In this document: one piece after another, positions 7,370-16,259 of the stretch
How the letters are laid out: each line of letters begins with the position of its first letter
How positions within the stretch are numbered: position 1 is the first letter of the stretch
Origin: JALCLA01 sp965653565
Lineage (GTDB): Bacteria; Pseudomonadota; Gammaproteobacteria; Xanthomonadales; Xanthomonadaceae
Length of the DNA: 32,034 nucleotides
Assembly: GCA_965653565.1 (NCBI GenBank)
Contig: CBFHAI010000053.1
Location: forward strand, 1-32,034
Reading direction: 5' to 3'
Notes under the pieces: generated by a model
What the model was told of the DNA's origin: nothing
Databases searched by the model: none
The model's input: the letters and a program-made list of their open reading frames with translations, nothing else
Made by a program: the position numbers and the translations under genes

Positions 7370-8736
7370 GGCGTTTCCTTCTCGGCATCGGCGGCGGCGA
7401 GTATCGCGAGCGCGGCGCGCACCTGGTCGATCGATGCGAAACCCCACGCGTACTCGTTGCCGTCGGAAGTCTGCAAGGCGAACAAGGCCGAGGTGTTCGC
7501 GGTAGCGCTGGCGGCCAGCTCGGCGGCGTTGGCCTTGAGCGTGCGGATCAATCCGCCGGCATCGCGCGGCGATTCGAAGCCGCGGCTTTGCAGCAGCAGT
7601 TCACCGGCATCGTCGAGCAGTTTGAAATAATGCTTGCCGTCGTTCTCGCGGTATTGCTTCATCAACGGCAAGGCGCTGCGCGCTTTCGCGGTTTTCGCCG
7701 CCACCGCACCGCCGATCTCCTTGAACGGCCGCAGCCCGACCGCCGCGCGCAACTCCGCCAGCAACGGCGCGGCGACGGCGCGCGCCTTGCGGGCGCCGAT
7801 GCGCAGCAGATGCTCGATGTCCGCCGGTTTCGACATCAGCGCTTCGTAACGATCGCGCATCGGCGCGATATCGCGGTCGATGCGTTCGAACAGCCGTTGC
7901 TTGGCCTCGCCCCAGCCCAGGCCATCGAGCAGCGCGGCGCAGAATTCTTCGGTTTCCGAGGCCGTCGCGAAGGCCTGGAACAGCGTCACCAGCGGCGACG
8001 ACTCCGGATCCTTCGGCTCGCCCGGCAGGCGCGAATCGGTGACGATGCGCGCGATGCTTTCCTTGAGTTTTTTGGCGCCGCCGTCGAACAGCGGAATGGT
8101 GTTGTCGTAGCTCTTCGACATTTTGCGCCCGTCGAGCCCGGGCAAGGTCGCCACCGATTCCTCGATCACCACTTCGGGCAGCACGAAATACTCGCGCCCG
8201 TTGCCGAACAGATGATTGAAGCGCGCGCCGATATCGCGCGCCATTTCGATGTGCTGGATCTGATCGCGCCCGACCGGCACGCGGTGCGCGTTGAACATCA
8301 GGATGTCGGCCGCCATCAGGATCGGATAGCTGAAAAGCCCCATCGTGATGCCGGCGTCGGCATCTTCCCGCGCCGCCTCGTTGGCATCGGTCGCGGCCTT
8401 GTAGGCATGCGCACGATTCATCAGGCCCTTGGCGGTGACGCAGGTCAGCAGCCAGGTGAGCTCGGGGATTTCCGGGATATCCGACTGGCGATAGAAGGTC
8501 ACGCGCTCCGGATCGAGCCCGGCGGCCAGCCAGCTGGCCGCGATTTCCAACCGCGACCGCTCGATGCGCGCGGGATCGTCGCACTTGATCAGCGCGTGGT
8601 AATCGGCCAGGAACAGGAACGAATCGACATCGGCGCGCCGGCTGGACACGATCGCCGGCCGGATCGCCCCGACGTAATTGCCCAGATGCGGCGTGCCGGT
8701 GGTGGTGATACCGGTGAGAACGCGGGTTTTGCTCAT
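7366..8736 (-). CDS. trpS: Tryptophan--tRNA ligase, long form
   Basis: This is a class Ic aminoacyl-tRNA synthetase that charges tRNA-Trp. The ATP-binding signature is TTTGTPHLGN (H17, G19, N20) and the KMSKS loop is intact at 205-209. PVGRDQIQHIEMARDI and the AxAYKA segment also fit bacterial TrpRS. The protein has 456 residues against about 330-350 for compact bacterial TrpRS; the extra 110 or so C-terminal residues include KHYFKLLDDAGELLLQSRGF, which looks like a YegP/DUF1508-type module (my reading, not searched). I chose ATG 8736 because homology begins immediately; the frame continues upstream only through repeat DNA. It lies just downstream of the repeat at 8823-8976. Confidence 0.94.
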   Translation of the reverse strand: MSKTRVLTGITTTGTPHLGNYVGAIRPAIVSSRRADVDSFLFLADYHALIKCDDPARIERSRLEIAASWLAAGLDPERVTFYRQSDIPEIPELTWLLTCVTAKGLMNRAHAYKAATDANEAAREDADAGITMGLFSYPILMAADILMFNAHRVPVGRDQIQHIEMARDIGARFNHLFGNGREYFVLPEVVIEESVATLPGLDGRKMSKSYDNTIPLFDGGAKKLKESIARIVTDSRLPGEPKDPESSPLVTLFQAFATASETEEFCAALLDGLGWGEAKQRLFERIDRDIAPMRDRYEALMSKPADIEHLLRIGARKARAVAAPLLAELRAAVGLRPFKEIGGAVAAKTAKARSALPLMKQYRENDGKHYFKLLDDAGELLLQSRGFESPRDAGGLIRTLKANAAELAASATANTSALFALQTSDGNEYAWGFASIDQVRAALAILAAADAEKETP

Positions 8737-8822
8737 GCGGGGAATCTGCAGCGCGGGAGGCGGACAGTTTAGCGGGCCTTGTGCGGTGAAGTGATCCATG
8801 GCGCTGGAAAAAGCGGGACGCA

Positions 8823-8976
8823 AAGGACGCAAAGGCAAGAGAAAGGACGCGAAGGAAAAGCCGAGAATAGGTGGTAGGGAAGTTTTCAGGGGCCCTTGAG
8901 CCATTCTCTCCGGCTCACCTTTGTTTCCTTTTTCCTTCTGCTTTCTTTGCGTCCTTTCTCTTGCCTTTGCGTCCTT
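8823..8976. repeat. 32-bp inverted repeat with a 90-bp loop
   Basis: The left arm (8823-8854) and the reverse complement of the right arm (8945-8976) match at 31 of 32 positions. Each arm contains the motif GGACGCAAAGGC...GGACGC, and an extra GGACGCAAA copy lies outside the left arm. The element fills the gap between the LOV-GGDEF-EAL gene and trpS, both on the minus strand. Once transcribed it would form a long hairpin, so it may end or protect the upstream signalling transcript. It looks like a dispersed repeat rather than a gene-specific terminator, as there is no T run. Confidence 0.75.
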
Positions 8977-8994
8977 CTCTCCAAACACTAACGA

Positions 8995-11430
8995 TCATCC
9001 CCCACGCGAAGCCCGCAACAGTTCCATCGCACGAGCAGCAGGGACCGGTGGGCTGAAGAGGTAGCCCTGGAGTTGGTCGCAGCCGATGTCGCGCAGGTAG
9101 GTGGCCTGGCCCGGGGTTTCGACGCCTTCGGCGACGACTTTCATGCGCAGTTGGTGGCCGATCGCGACGATGGTGCGGGCGATCGCGGCGTCGTCGGCGT
9201 CCTGCGGCAGGTCGCGCACGAAGGTGCGGTCGATCTTGATCTTGTCGAGCGCGAATTGTTTGAGATAGGCCAGGCTCGAATAGCCGGTGCCGAAGTCGTC
9301 GAGCGAGAGTTTCACGCCCAGTTGCTTGAGTTCGGCGATCACGCCCACGACGCGGTCGACGTGCTCCATCAGTGAACTTTCGGTGATCTCGATTTCCAGC
9401 CGCGAGGCTTCGATGCCATGGCGGGTGATGGCGTCGCGCACCACCGCGATCACGTCGGGACGCTGCAATTCCTGCGCTGAAAAATTCACCGCCAGGGTGA
9501 AATCGCGCAGGCCCTCATCGTCCCAGGCACGCAGTTGCCGGCAGGCTTCCTCGATCACCCAGTGGCCGATTTCCGACATCAGGCCGAGGCCTTCGGCGAT
9601 CGGAATGAAGCGCGCCGGCGACACCCGGCCGAGTTCCGGGTTCGACCAGCGCAGCAGGGCCTCGAAGCCGAGCATCTTTTCGTCGGCCGTCATCAGCGGT
9701 TGATAGTGCAGTTCGAGTTCGCCGCGGTGCGGGGCTTCGCGCAGGCGCGCGCCGAGCAGCAGGCGGTCTTCGAGTTCCTGCATTTGATCCAGCGCGAACT
9801 CGCACACCGCATCGCGGCCCTGGCGTTTGGCGCGCGTCATCGCGGCCTCGGCCCGGCGCAGCAGATCCATCGCATTGTGGCCGTGCGCCGGCGCCAGGCT
9901 GATGCCGATGCTGGCGGTGAGGCGCAGGCGGTAGCCATCGCCTTCGATCGGCTCGTTCACCGCGTGCCGCAGATGTTCGGCGACGGCGTGCGCCTGCGCC
10001 GAATCGGCGTCGGCCAGCACCGCAACGAATTCGTCGCCGGCAAAACGCGCGATGTGGCCGCGGCCCTGCATCGCGGCGCGCAGGTGCGCGGCGATCAGGT
10101 GCAGCACTTCGTCGCCGAACACGTGGCCCATCGATTCGTTGATCGCATGGAAGCGATCCAGATCGATGAACAGCACGGCGACCTTGGTGTCGCCGGCGCC
10201 CAGCAGCCCGGCCAGCAACGATTCCACCACCGGATAGCGCGGCAGGCCGGTGACGGCGTCGTGGCTGCCGGCGTAGGCCAGGTCGGCTTCGATCTGGCGG
10301 CGTTCGGTGAGATCGTTGAGCACGCCGAGGAAATGCGTCACGCGCTGGCTCTCGTCGCGCACCGGCGACAGGAACAGATGGTTCCAGAACAGCACGCCAT
10401 CCTTGCGGAAATTGCGCAGCAGCACGTTGCAGTCGGTGTCGCTGCGCAAGGCGTGGCGGATCAGATCGAGCTCGGCCTGGTTGCGTTCCTCGCCCTGCAG
10501 GAAGCGGCAGTTGCGACCGAGCACTTCGGCCTGCGTGTAGCCGCTCAGGCGTTCGAAGGCGGCATTGACGAAGATCAGCGGGAAGTCGGGCGCCTGCGCG
10601 TCGCAGATCACCACGCCGCTGGCGCTCGATTGCACCGCGCGCTCGAACAATTGCGCGCGTTCCTGCGCCTGGCGGCGCGCGCTGATGTCGTTGGCGATGG
10701 TCATGCGGCACAGGCGGCCGTCGAGGGTGAGATCGTGGGTCCAGACTTCGGCGTAGAGCGTGCTGCCGTCGCGCCGCAGATGCGGCCAGACGCCGGCGAA
10801 ACCGAACGGCTGGTCGCGTTCGCGGCGATACAGGCGCAGGCGCTCGGCTTCCGTCGGCGAGCGGATGTCGAGGATGGTCATGGCGGCGAGTTCTTCGCGG
10901 CTGTAACCGTAGTGCCGCAGCATCGCTTCGTTGACGTCGATGAAGGCGCCGCTTTCGATTTCGTAGACCCAGGCCGGCATCGGATTGAGATCGAACATCA
11001 GCCGATAGCGCTCGCGGCCTTCGGCCAGCGCGATGCGTTCGCGCGCGCGTTCGGCGGCGTAGCGGATCGAGCGCGCCAGCGCGTCGGCATCGATCTGGCC
11101 TTTGACGAGGTAGTCGGCGGCACCGGCGGCCAGCGCTTCGCGGTCGACTTCGGGATTGCCGCGGCCGGTCAGCAGGATCACCGGGCGATAGCGGCGTGGA
11201 TCGGCCGCGGCCAGGCGCACCAGATCGAGTCCGCTTTCCGGTCCGAGCCGGTAGTCGACGACATACACGTCGTGATTGCCGGCATGGATCGCCGCCGCGC
11301 CGGCGTCGAAGTTGCAGGCCCATTCGAGCTTGTAGCCGGCCTGCGGCAGATCGGCCAGCAGGTCGCGCAGGATCAGGAAATCTTCCTCGTCGTCGTCCAC
11401 CACCAGCACGCGCAGGCCGCGCTCGATCAT
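8995..11430 (-). CDS. REC-PAS-LOV-GGDEF-EAL cyclic di-GMP phosphodiesterase
   Basis: This 811-residue cytoplasmic protein has an N-terminal receiver (about 5-125; D12-D14, phosphoacceptor D59, T88, K110), a PAS domain (about 137-255), a LOV domain (about 258-378), a GGDEF domain (about 385-545) and an EAL domain (about 560-805). The LOV motif GRNCRFLQG has the flavin-reactive Cys at C308, with N340 and N350 at the flavin-contact positions. The Gln that relays light signalling is replaced by L371. The GGDEF signature reads AGDEF (464-468) with no RxxD inhibitory site before it. The EAL domain is intact: E590-A-L, NFSAQEL, EITESSL, DDFGTGYSSL, KIDRTFV, EGVET. The likely output is hydrolysis of cyclic di-GMP under control of phosphorylation and blue light. 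ATG 11430 overlaps the upstream regulator stop as ATGA. Confidence 0.93.
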   Translation of the reverse strand: MIERGLRVLVVDDDEEDFLILRDLLADLPQAGYKLEWACNFDAGAAAIHAGNHDVYVVDYRLGPESGLDLVRLAAADPRRYRPVILLTGRGNPEVDREALAAGAADYLVKGQIDADALARSIRYAAERARERIALAEGRERYRLMFDLNPMPAWVYEIESGAFIDVNEAMLRHYGYSREELAAMTILDIRSPTEAERLRLYRRERDQPFGFAGVWPHLRRDGSTLYAEVWTHDLTLDGRLCRMTIANDISARRQAQERAQLFERAVQSSASGVVICDAQAPDFPLIFVNAAFERLSGYTQAEVLGRNCRFLQGEERNQAELDLIRHALRSDTDCNVLLRNFRKDGVLFWNHLFLSPVRDESQRVTHFLGVLNDLTERRQIEADLAYAGSHDAVTGLPRYPVVESLLAGLLGAGDTKVAVLFIDLDRFHAINESMGHVFGDEVLHLIAAHLRAAMQGRGHIARFAGDEFVAVLADADSAQAHAVAEHLRHAVNEPIEGDGYRLRLTASIGISLAPAHGHNAMDLLRRAEAAMTRAKRQGRDAVCEFALDQMQELEDRLLLGARLREAPHRGELELHYQPLMTADEKMLGFEALLRWSNPELGRVSPARFIPIAEGLGLMSEIGHWVIEEACRQLRAWDDEGLRDFTLAVNFSAQELQRPDVIAVVRDAITRHGIEASRLEIEITESSLMEHVDRVVGVIAELKQLGVKLSLDDFGTGYSSLAYLKQFALDKIKIDRTFVRDLPQDADDAAIARTIVAIGHQLRMKVVAEGVETPGQATYLRDIGCDQLQGYLFSPPVPAARAMELLRASRGG

Positions 11431-11873
11431 GCCGGGCCGCGCGACGCTGCCGGCAACCAGCGCTGCGCGATGGTCTGCACCATGTCGACCAGGCCGGCGA
11501 AGCTCGCCGGCTTGCTGAGGAAGGCGTCGGCGCCCGAGCGCCAAGCCGCGGCGATATCGTCCTCGAAGTTCGAGGTGGTGAACACCAGCACCGGAATGCC
11601 GCGCAAAACCGGGTCGGCGCGGATCTCGCGCAGGGCTTCGCGGCCGTCTTTGCGCGGCATGTTGAGGTCGAGCAGGATCAGACCGGGCGGCGGCTCGCCG
11701 GAGTTGTCGTGGCGGCCGCGGCATTGCAGGATTTCCATCAGTTCTTCGCCGTCGTGGGCGAAACGCAGCGGATTGCGCAGGCGGCATTCGCGGAACGCCT
11801 CGCGCAGCATCAACTGATCGTCCGGATCGTCATCGGCGATGAGGATCGTGACCGCGTTCTGATTGCCGCTCAT
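11427..11873 (-). CDS. Single-domain CheY/Rcp-like response regulator
   Basis: This is a 148-residue stand-alone receiver with no output domain. The acidic pocket DDDPDD starts at D14, the phosphoacceptor is D69 in LILLDLNMP, the switch Thr is in VLVFTTSN and the Lys is in AFLSKPA. The insertion between helix and strand before D69 (QCRGRHDNSGEPPPG) is typical of Rcp1-type regulators that partner with phytochromes or other PAS/GAF kinases, as I recall the family. Its stop overlaps the start of the REC-PAS-LOV protein by four bases, and the large kinase ends 37 bp upstream. It is a likely phosphate acceptor of that kinase, either as a competitor or as a partner of the receiver in the downstream protein. 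Confidence 0.92.
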   Translation of the reverse strand: MSGNQNAVTILIADDDPDDQLMLREAFRECRLRNPLRFAHDGEELMEILQCRGRHDNSGEPPPGLILLDLNMPRKDGREALREIRADPVLRGIPVLVFTTSNFEDDIAAAWRSGADAFLSKPASFAGLVDMVQTIAQRWLPAASRGPA

Positions 11874-11910
11874 GCGTGCCCCTGTCGCACCGAAGCGTGA
11901 GCTTACACGC

Positions 11911-14900
11911 TCAGACGCCGAACGAAACCGTCGGGTCGGGCGCCGTTTCGTCTTCCCGCACGGGCTGCCGCTCGGGCAGCCGCAGGACGAAGCATGCGCC
12001 TTCTCCGGGGCGTCCGTGCGCCGCGATGCTGCCGCGGTGGCGCTCGACGATGCGGCGCACGATGGCCAGCCCGATGCCGGTGCCTTCATATTCATGACGG
12101 CCGTGCAGGCGCTGGAACGGCGCGAAGATGCGCTCGGTGTATTTCGGATCGAAGCCGATGCCGTTGTCGCTGATGCGGATCTCGAAACCCGGCCGTTCGT
12201 CGTCGAGCACAACGGGCTCGGCTTCGATGCGCACCAGCGGATCGCGCTCGGCGGCGCGGAATTTCAGCGCGTTCGCCAGCAGGTTCTGCAGCAGTTGCTG
12301 CAATTGGCGGGCGTCACCGTCGATCACCGGCAGCGGGCCGATCTCGATCCGCCCGCGGCTCGATTCGAGCCGCGCTTCCAGATCGTCGACCACGTTCGCC
12401 GCCAGCGCGCCGAGGTCGACCGGCGCGAACGGGCGGCCGCCGGAGTTCACCCGCGAATAGGCCAGCAAGTCGTCGATCAGCGCCTGCATGCGCACGGCGG
12501 CCTGGGCGCTGCGCTGGAGATAGTCCTGCCCCTGCGCATCGAGCTGGTCAGCATGGCGCGACAGCAGGCGATCGGAGAAAGCGCGGATCTTGCGCAGCGG
12601 CTCCTGCAGATCGTGCGAGGCCACGAAGGCGAAATCCTGCAGCTCCCGGTTGCGGATGCGCAGGTCTTCGAAGGCGCGCTGCAGCGCGTTTTCCGCGCGC
12701 TTGCGTTCGGTGATGTCGTGCGCGATGCCGAACACGCCGGTGACCTTGCCATCGACCACGATCGGCAGATTGGTGACGCGCAGCGCCACGGTGCCGCCCT
12801 GCGGCAGCAGCACATTGGTTTCGAACGTACGCGCTTCGCCGGCGGCGGCGGCGTGGAACTGTTCGCGCACCGCGGCCAGTTCGGCCGGCATGATGCGCTT
12901 GTCGAAGGTGGTGCCCAGGATGGTGCGGTCGCTGAAGCCCGAGAGCGCGTGGAAACTGTTGTTGTAGCTGGTGAAGCGGCCTTCGAGATCCATCGAATAC
13001 ACCGCGTCCGGATGCTCGGCGAACAGCGAGCGGAAGCGTTGTTCGCTGAGCGAGATCTGGCGGTAGGCCTGTTCCTGTTCGATCGCGATGGCGGCCATCG
13101 CGGCCATGCTGTCGACCGCCGCCAGTTCCGCCGGCGTGGGCTCCGCCGGCTCGCGGTAATACACGGCGAAGGTCGCCAGCACGGTGCCGTGCGAGGAGAT
13201 CACCGGCGTCGACCAGCAGGCGCGCAGACCGTGCGCCAGGGCCAGCGGCGCGTAGTCGATCCAGCGCGGATCGCTGGCGATATCGCGCACCACCACGCGC
13301 GTCGCCAGATACGCCGCGGTGCCGCAGGAACCGGCGGTTTCGCCGATGCGCACGCCGTTGATGGCGCGGTTGTACTCCTCCGGCAGGTTGGGCGCGGCAG
13401 CGTGCAGGATGTGCTCGCCGGCCGCATCGAGCAGCAGGATCGAGCACAGGCTGTGCGGATGTTGTTCCTCGTACAAGCGCACCAGCGCATCGAGGCTCTG
13501 CTGCAGCGGACACTGCGCGGCGATGCCGGTAAGGATGGCGCGCTGCGCGGCTTCGAAACGCTCGGCGCTGCGCCGCGCGGTGATGTCGTGCATCGCCACC
13601 ACCGCGCCGAGCAGTTCGCCCTCGGCGGTGACGATCTGCTGACCGTTGCACGACAGCAGGCGATGCGGCCGGTTGCGCGGCGCCACCACGACTTCGACAT
13701 CGACCACCGGTTCGCCCTGCAGCGCGCGCCGCAGCGGCGCGCGGTCGGGCCGCAGCGGCGTACCGTCGGGCTGGTAGAGGTCGAAGTGCGCGACCCAGTC
13801 GGCCGGGTCTTTCGCGTCCTGGCCCTGGCCGTGGAACTCGCGCGTGGCGCGGTTGACGGTGGTGAGCGTGCCTTCGGCGTCGCAGGCCACCACGCCATCG
13901 CTCAGATTCTCCAGCAGCGCGGCCAGGAAACGGCGCTCGCGCATCAGCGCTTCCTCGGCCTTCCTGCGCTCGGTGCGGTCGCTCATGCCGCCGACCATGC
14001 GCACCGCGCGGCCGTGTTCGTCGCGGATCACGAGCGCGCGGTCGAGCACGTGGGCGTAGCTGCCGTCGCGGCGGCGGAAGCGGTATTCGTCCTGCCAGGA
14101 ATCGCCCTGCGACAACGCCTGGTCGAACCCTTCGAGCACGCGGGCGTGGTCGTCGGGATGGATGCGGTCGGTCCAGAACGCCGCGCCGGGCGTGACATCG
14201 GAAGGCCGGTAACCGAACAGGCCGGACAAGCCATCACTCCACCACAGCGTGTCGGACATCACCTGCCAGTCCCACATGGTGTCGGTGGTGATGCGTGCGA
14301 CCAGTTTGAAACGCTGCTCGCTTTCGCGCAGCGCGTGCTCGGCGAGGGTGCGCTCGGTGATGTCCTGCACGCTGCCCGACAGCTTCCACGGCCGGCCTTC
14401 GGCATCGCGCAGCAGGCGCGCGCGTTCGTGCACGTGGCGGATGCGGCCGTCGGGCAGCACGATGCGGTGTTCGACATCGAATTCGCCGGCGCCGCTGATG
14501 ACGTGGTCGTAGGCGATCAACAGCGCGGGCACGTCCTCCGGATACACGCGCGAGGAAAAATCGTTGAAGGTGCCGCCGAATTTATCCGGCGTCACGCCGA
14601 ACATGCGGAACACTTCGTCCGACCATACCAGCCGATTCTCGTCGAGGTGGATCTCCCAACTGCCCAGTTGCGCCACCTGCTGCGCGCGCAGCAGGCGATC
14701 CTTCAGTGCGACGAGGTCTTCCTTCTGGCGTTCGACTTCGGTGACATCGCGGCCGACGGTGAACATCAGGCGGTCGCGTTCCGACCAGATCGCCGACCAC
14801 TGCATCGCCACCGCGCGTCCTTCCGGCGTCAGCACGCGGTTGCGGAAGTCGATCGTCGGTTCGCCGGCTTTCACGCGTTCGACCTGCGCCTCGGTGGCGG

Positions 14901-16119
14901 CGTGATCGTCCGGATGCACCAGCTCGAGATAGGGCCTGCCGTTGAGTTCGGCCGGCGGATAGCCCCAGATGCGTTCGGACGCCGCACTCACCGTGGCGAA
15001 GCGGCCGTTGTTGTCGATCGCGCAGATCACGTCGAGCGAACTGTCCATGATCATGCGATTGAGCGAGACCGAATGCTCGAGGCGTCGCGTGGCTTCCTGC
15101 AATGCTTCCTGCGCGCGGCGGCGCTCGGAGATGTCCTGGATCGAACCGGCGCCGTCGACGATCCTGCCGTCGCCGTCGCGCATCAGCGTGCCCAGTTCGT
15201 GCGCGTGGCGCAGCGTGCCGTCGTGGCGCAGCACGCGATACTCGATGTCGAGATTCGCTTCGCCGGCCAGCCAGGCCTGCCAGGCGCGGCGCACGGCGGG
15301 CGCGTCCTCCGGGTGGACCAGGCGCAGCAACACATCGCGCGCGGCCGGTTCACCGGTATGCGGCAGACCGAACAATTCGCTGACCTGCCGCGACCAGCGC
15401 AAGCGGCCGCTGGCCGGCTCGAACTCCCAGCTGCCCAGCCGCGCCAGTTGTTGCGCGCGCTCGGTCTGCCGCTGCATGCGCTGCAGGGCAGCTTGGTTCT
15501 GCTTGGCCTGCGTGATTTCGTGGAAATACACCGCCAGACCGGCGCGATGCGGATAAACGCGCACGGCGAACCAGCCCAGCGGCGGGTAATCGAACTCGAA
15601 CGATGCGCTGGTCTGTTCGCGCACGGCGCGCTGCATCACCGTCCAGGCGTCGCTGTCGACGACATCGGGGAACTGATCCCACAGGCTGCGGCCCATCAGT
15701 GTTTCGCGGCTCGCGCCCATCAACCGTTCGGCTTCGGCGTTGACGTACACGAAGCGCCACTGTGAATCGACCAGATAGAAGGCGTCGGTGACGCTGTCGA
15801 GCACGCTGGCCAGGTCGTGGCGCGATTCGTCGAGCGCCGAGCGCATGCGTTCGGCGGCGGCGGTCTGCGCGGCGAGTTCTGCCAGCGCCTGTTCAGCCTG
15901 CACCGCATGGCGGCGCGCGAGCGCGGCGTAGCGCAACGACAGGATCAGCCACAGGATGCCGAGCACGCCCAACAGCGGCAACCACAGCGAACCCAGCCAG
16001 GCGCCGAATTCGGGCCGCAGTTTCAGCGCCACCATGGCGGCAGCGGCAGCCACGCCCAGCACGAGCAGCGCCCACGCCGCCGCCCGCCTGGCCTTCGCGT
16101 TCGATCCGGAATCCCGCAC
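11911..16119 (-). CDS. Multi-PAS/GAF sensor histidine kinase
   Basis: This giant sensor kinase has 1402 residues. Two hydrophobic segments at about 13-32 and 42-62 anchor it to the inner membrane with almost no periplasmic loop, so sensing is probably cytoplasmic or within the membrane. About seven PAS domains follow, six before and one after a GAF domain (about 870-1020), many ending in the PAC-like DITER or DISER signature. The dimerisation domain carries H1169 in SHDLQEPLRKI, the type found in phytochrome-like kinases. The ATPase domain has NLLANALKF, DNGIGFD, FAPFQRLH and GTGIGLAIV, all intact. There is no attached receiver. The start is a GTG at 16119 with a weak ribosome site; the next in-frame Met would cut into the first helix. 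The gene heads an operon with a CheY-like regulator and the LOV protein. The signal is unknown. Confidence 0.92.
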   Translation of the reverse strand: MRDSGSNAKARRAAAWALLVLGVAAAAAMVALKLRPEFGAWLGSLWLPLLGVLGILWLILSLRYAALARRHAVQAEQALAELAAQTAAAERMRSALDESRHDLASVLDSVTDAFYLVDSQWRFVYVNAEAERLMGASRETLMGRSLWDQFPDVVDSDAWTVMQRAVREQTSASFEFDYPPLGWFAVRVYPHRAGLAVYFHEITQAKQNQAALQRMQRQTERAQQLARLGSWEFEPASGRLRWSRQVSELFGLPHTGEPAARDVLLRLVHPEDAPAVRRAWQAWLAGEANLDIEYRVLRHDGTLRHAHELGTLMRDGDGRIVDGAGSIQDISERRRAQEALQEATRRLEHSVSLNRMIMDSSLDVICAIDNNGRFATVSAASERIWGYPPAELNGRPYLELVHPDDHAATEAQVERVKAGEPTIDFRNRVLTPEGRAVAMQWSAIWSERDRLMFTVGRDVTEVERQKEDLVALKDRLLRAQQVAQLGSWEIHLDENRLVWSDEVFRMFGVTPDKFGGTFNDFSSRVYPEDVPALLIAYDHVISGAGEFDVEHRIVLPDGRIRHVHERARLLRDAEGRPWKLSGSVQDITERTLAEHALRESEQRFKLVARITTDTMWDWQVMSDTLWWSDGLSGLFGYRPSDVTPGAAFWTDRIHPDDHARVLEGFDQALSQGDSWQDEYRFRRRDGSYAHVLDRALVIRDEHGRAVRMVGGMSDRTERRKAEEALMRERRFLAALLENLSDGVVACDAEGTLTTVNRATREFHGQGQDAKDPADWVAHFDLYQPDGTPLRPDRAPLRRALQGEPVVDVEVVVAPRNRPHRLLSCNGQQIVTAEGELLGAVVAMHDITARRSAERFEAAQRAILTGIAAQCPLQQSLDALVRLYEEQHPHSLCSILLLDAAGEHILHAAAPNLPEEYNRAINGVRIGETAGSCGTAAYLATRVVVRDIASDPRWIDYAPLALAHGLRACWSTPVISSHGTVLATFAVYYREPAEPTPAELAAVDSMAAMAAIAIEQEQAYRQISLSEQRFRSLFAEHPDAVYSMDLEGRFTSYNNSFHALSGFSDRTILGTTFDKRIMPAELAAVREQFHAAAAGEARTFETNVLLPQGGTVALRVTNLPIVVDGKVTGVFGIAHDITERKRAENALQRAFEDLRIRNRELQDFAFVASHDLQEPLRKIRAFSDRLLSRHADQLDAQGQDYLQRSAQAAVRMQALIDDLLAYSRVNSGGRPFAPVDLGALAANVVDDLEARLESSRGRIEIGPLPVIDGDARQLQQLLQNLLANALKFRAAERDPLVRIEAEPVVLDDERPGFEIRISDNGIGFDPKYTERIFAPFQRLHGRHEYEGTGIGLAIVRRIVERHRGSIAAHGRPGEGACFVLRLPERQPVREDETAPDPTVSFGV

Positions 16120-16259
16120 GCGCGCCGTCCCGCTTCGCGTTGAGTCGGTCGATGCAGACTACCGAGCGCGCGGGCGCGGCGTCCAGCGATGCCGACCGCT
16201 TTCGACCCCTTTCGACGACCGGCGCCGTTGTCAAAGCCACCCCCATGAGGAGCACGACG

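Noticed and set aside
8737..8988. Longer start for trpS adding 84 residues
   Set aside because: The extra residues are translated from the inverted repeat (KDAKARERTQRKQKEKG-like) and the TrpRS fold begins at the ATG at 8736.
11431..11787. Longer start for the REC-PAS-LOV protein
   Set aside because: The extension overlaps the CheY-like regulator out of frame; the ATG at 11430 overlaps that gene's stop as ATGA and starts the receiver fold.
11863..15765. A 1300-codon open frame on the plus strand opposite the large kinase
   Set aside because: It is fully antisense to a kinase whose PAS, GAF, HisKA and ATPase motifs are unambiguous. The translation is rich in His, Gln, Arg and Asp with no domain pattern, as expected from the codon bias of GC-rich DNA.
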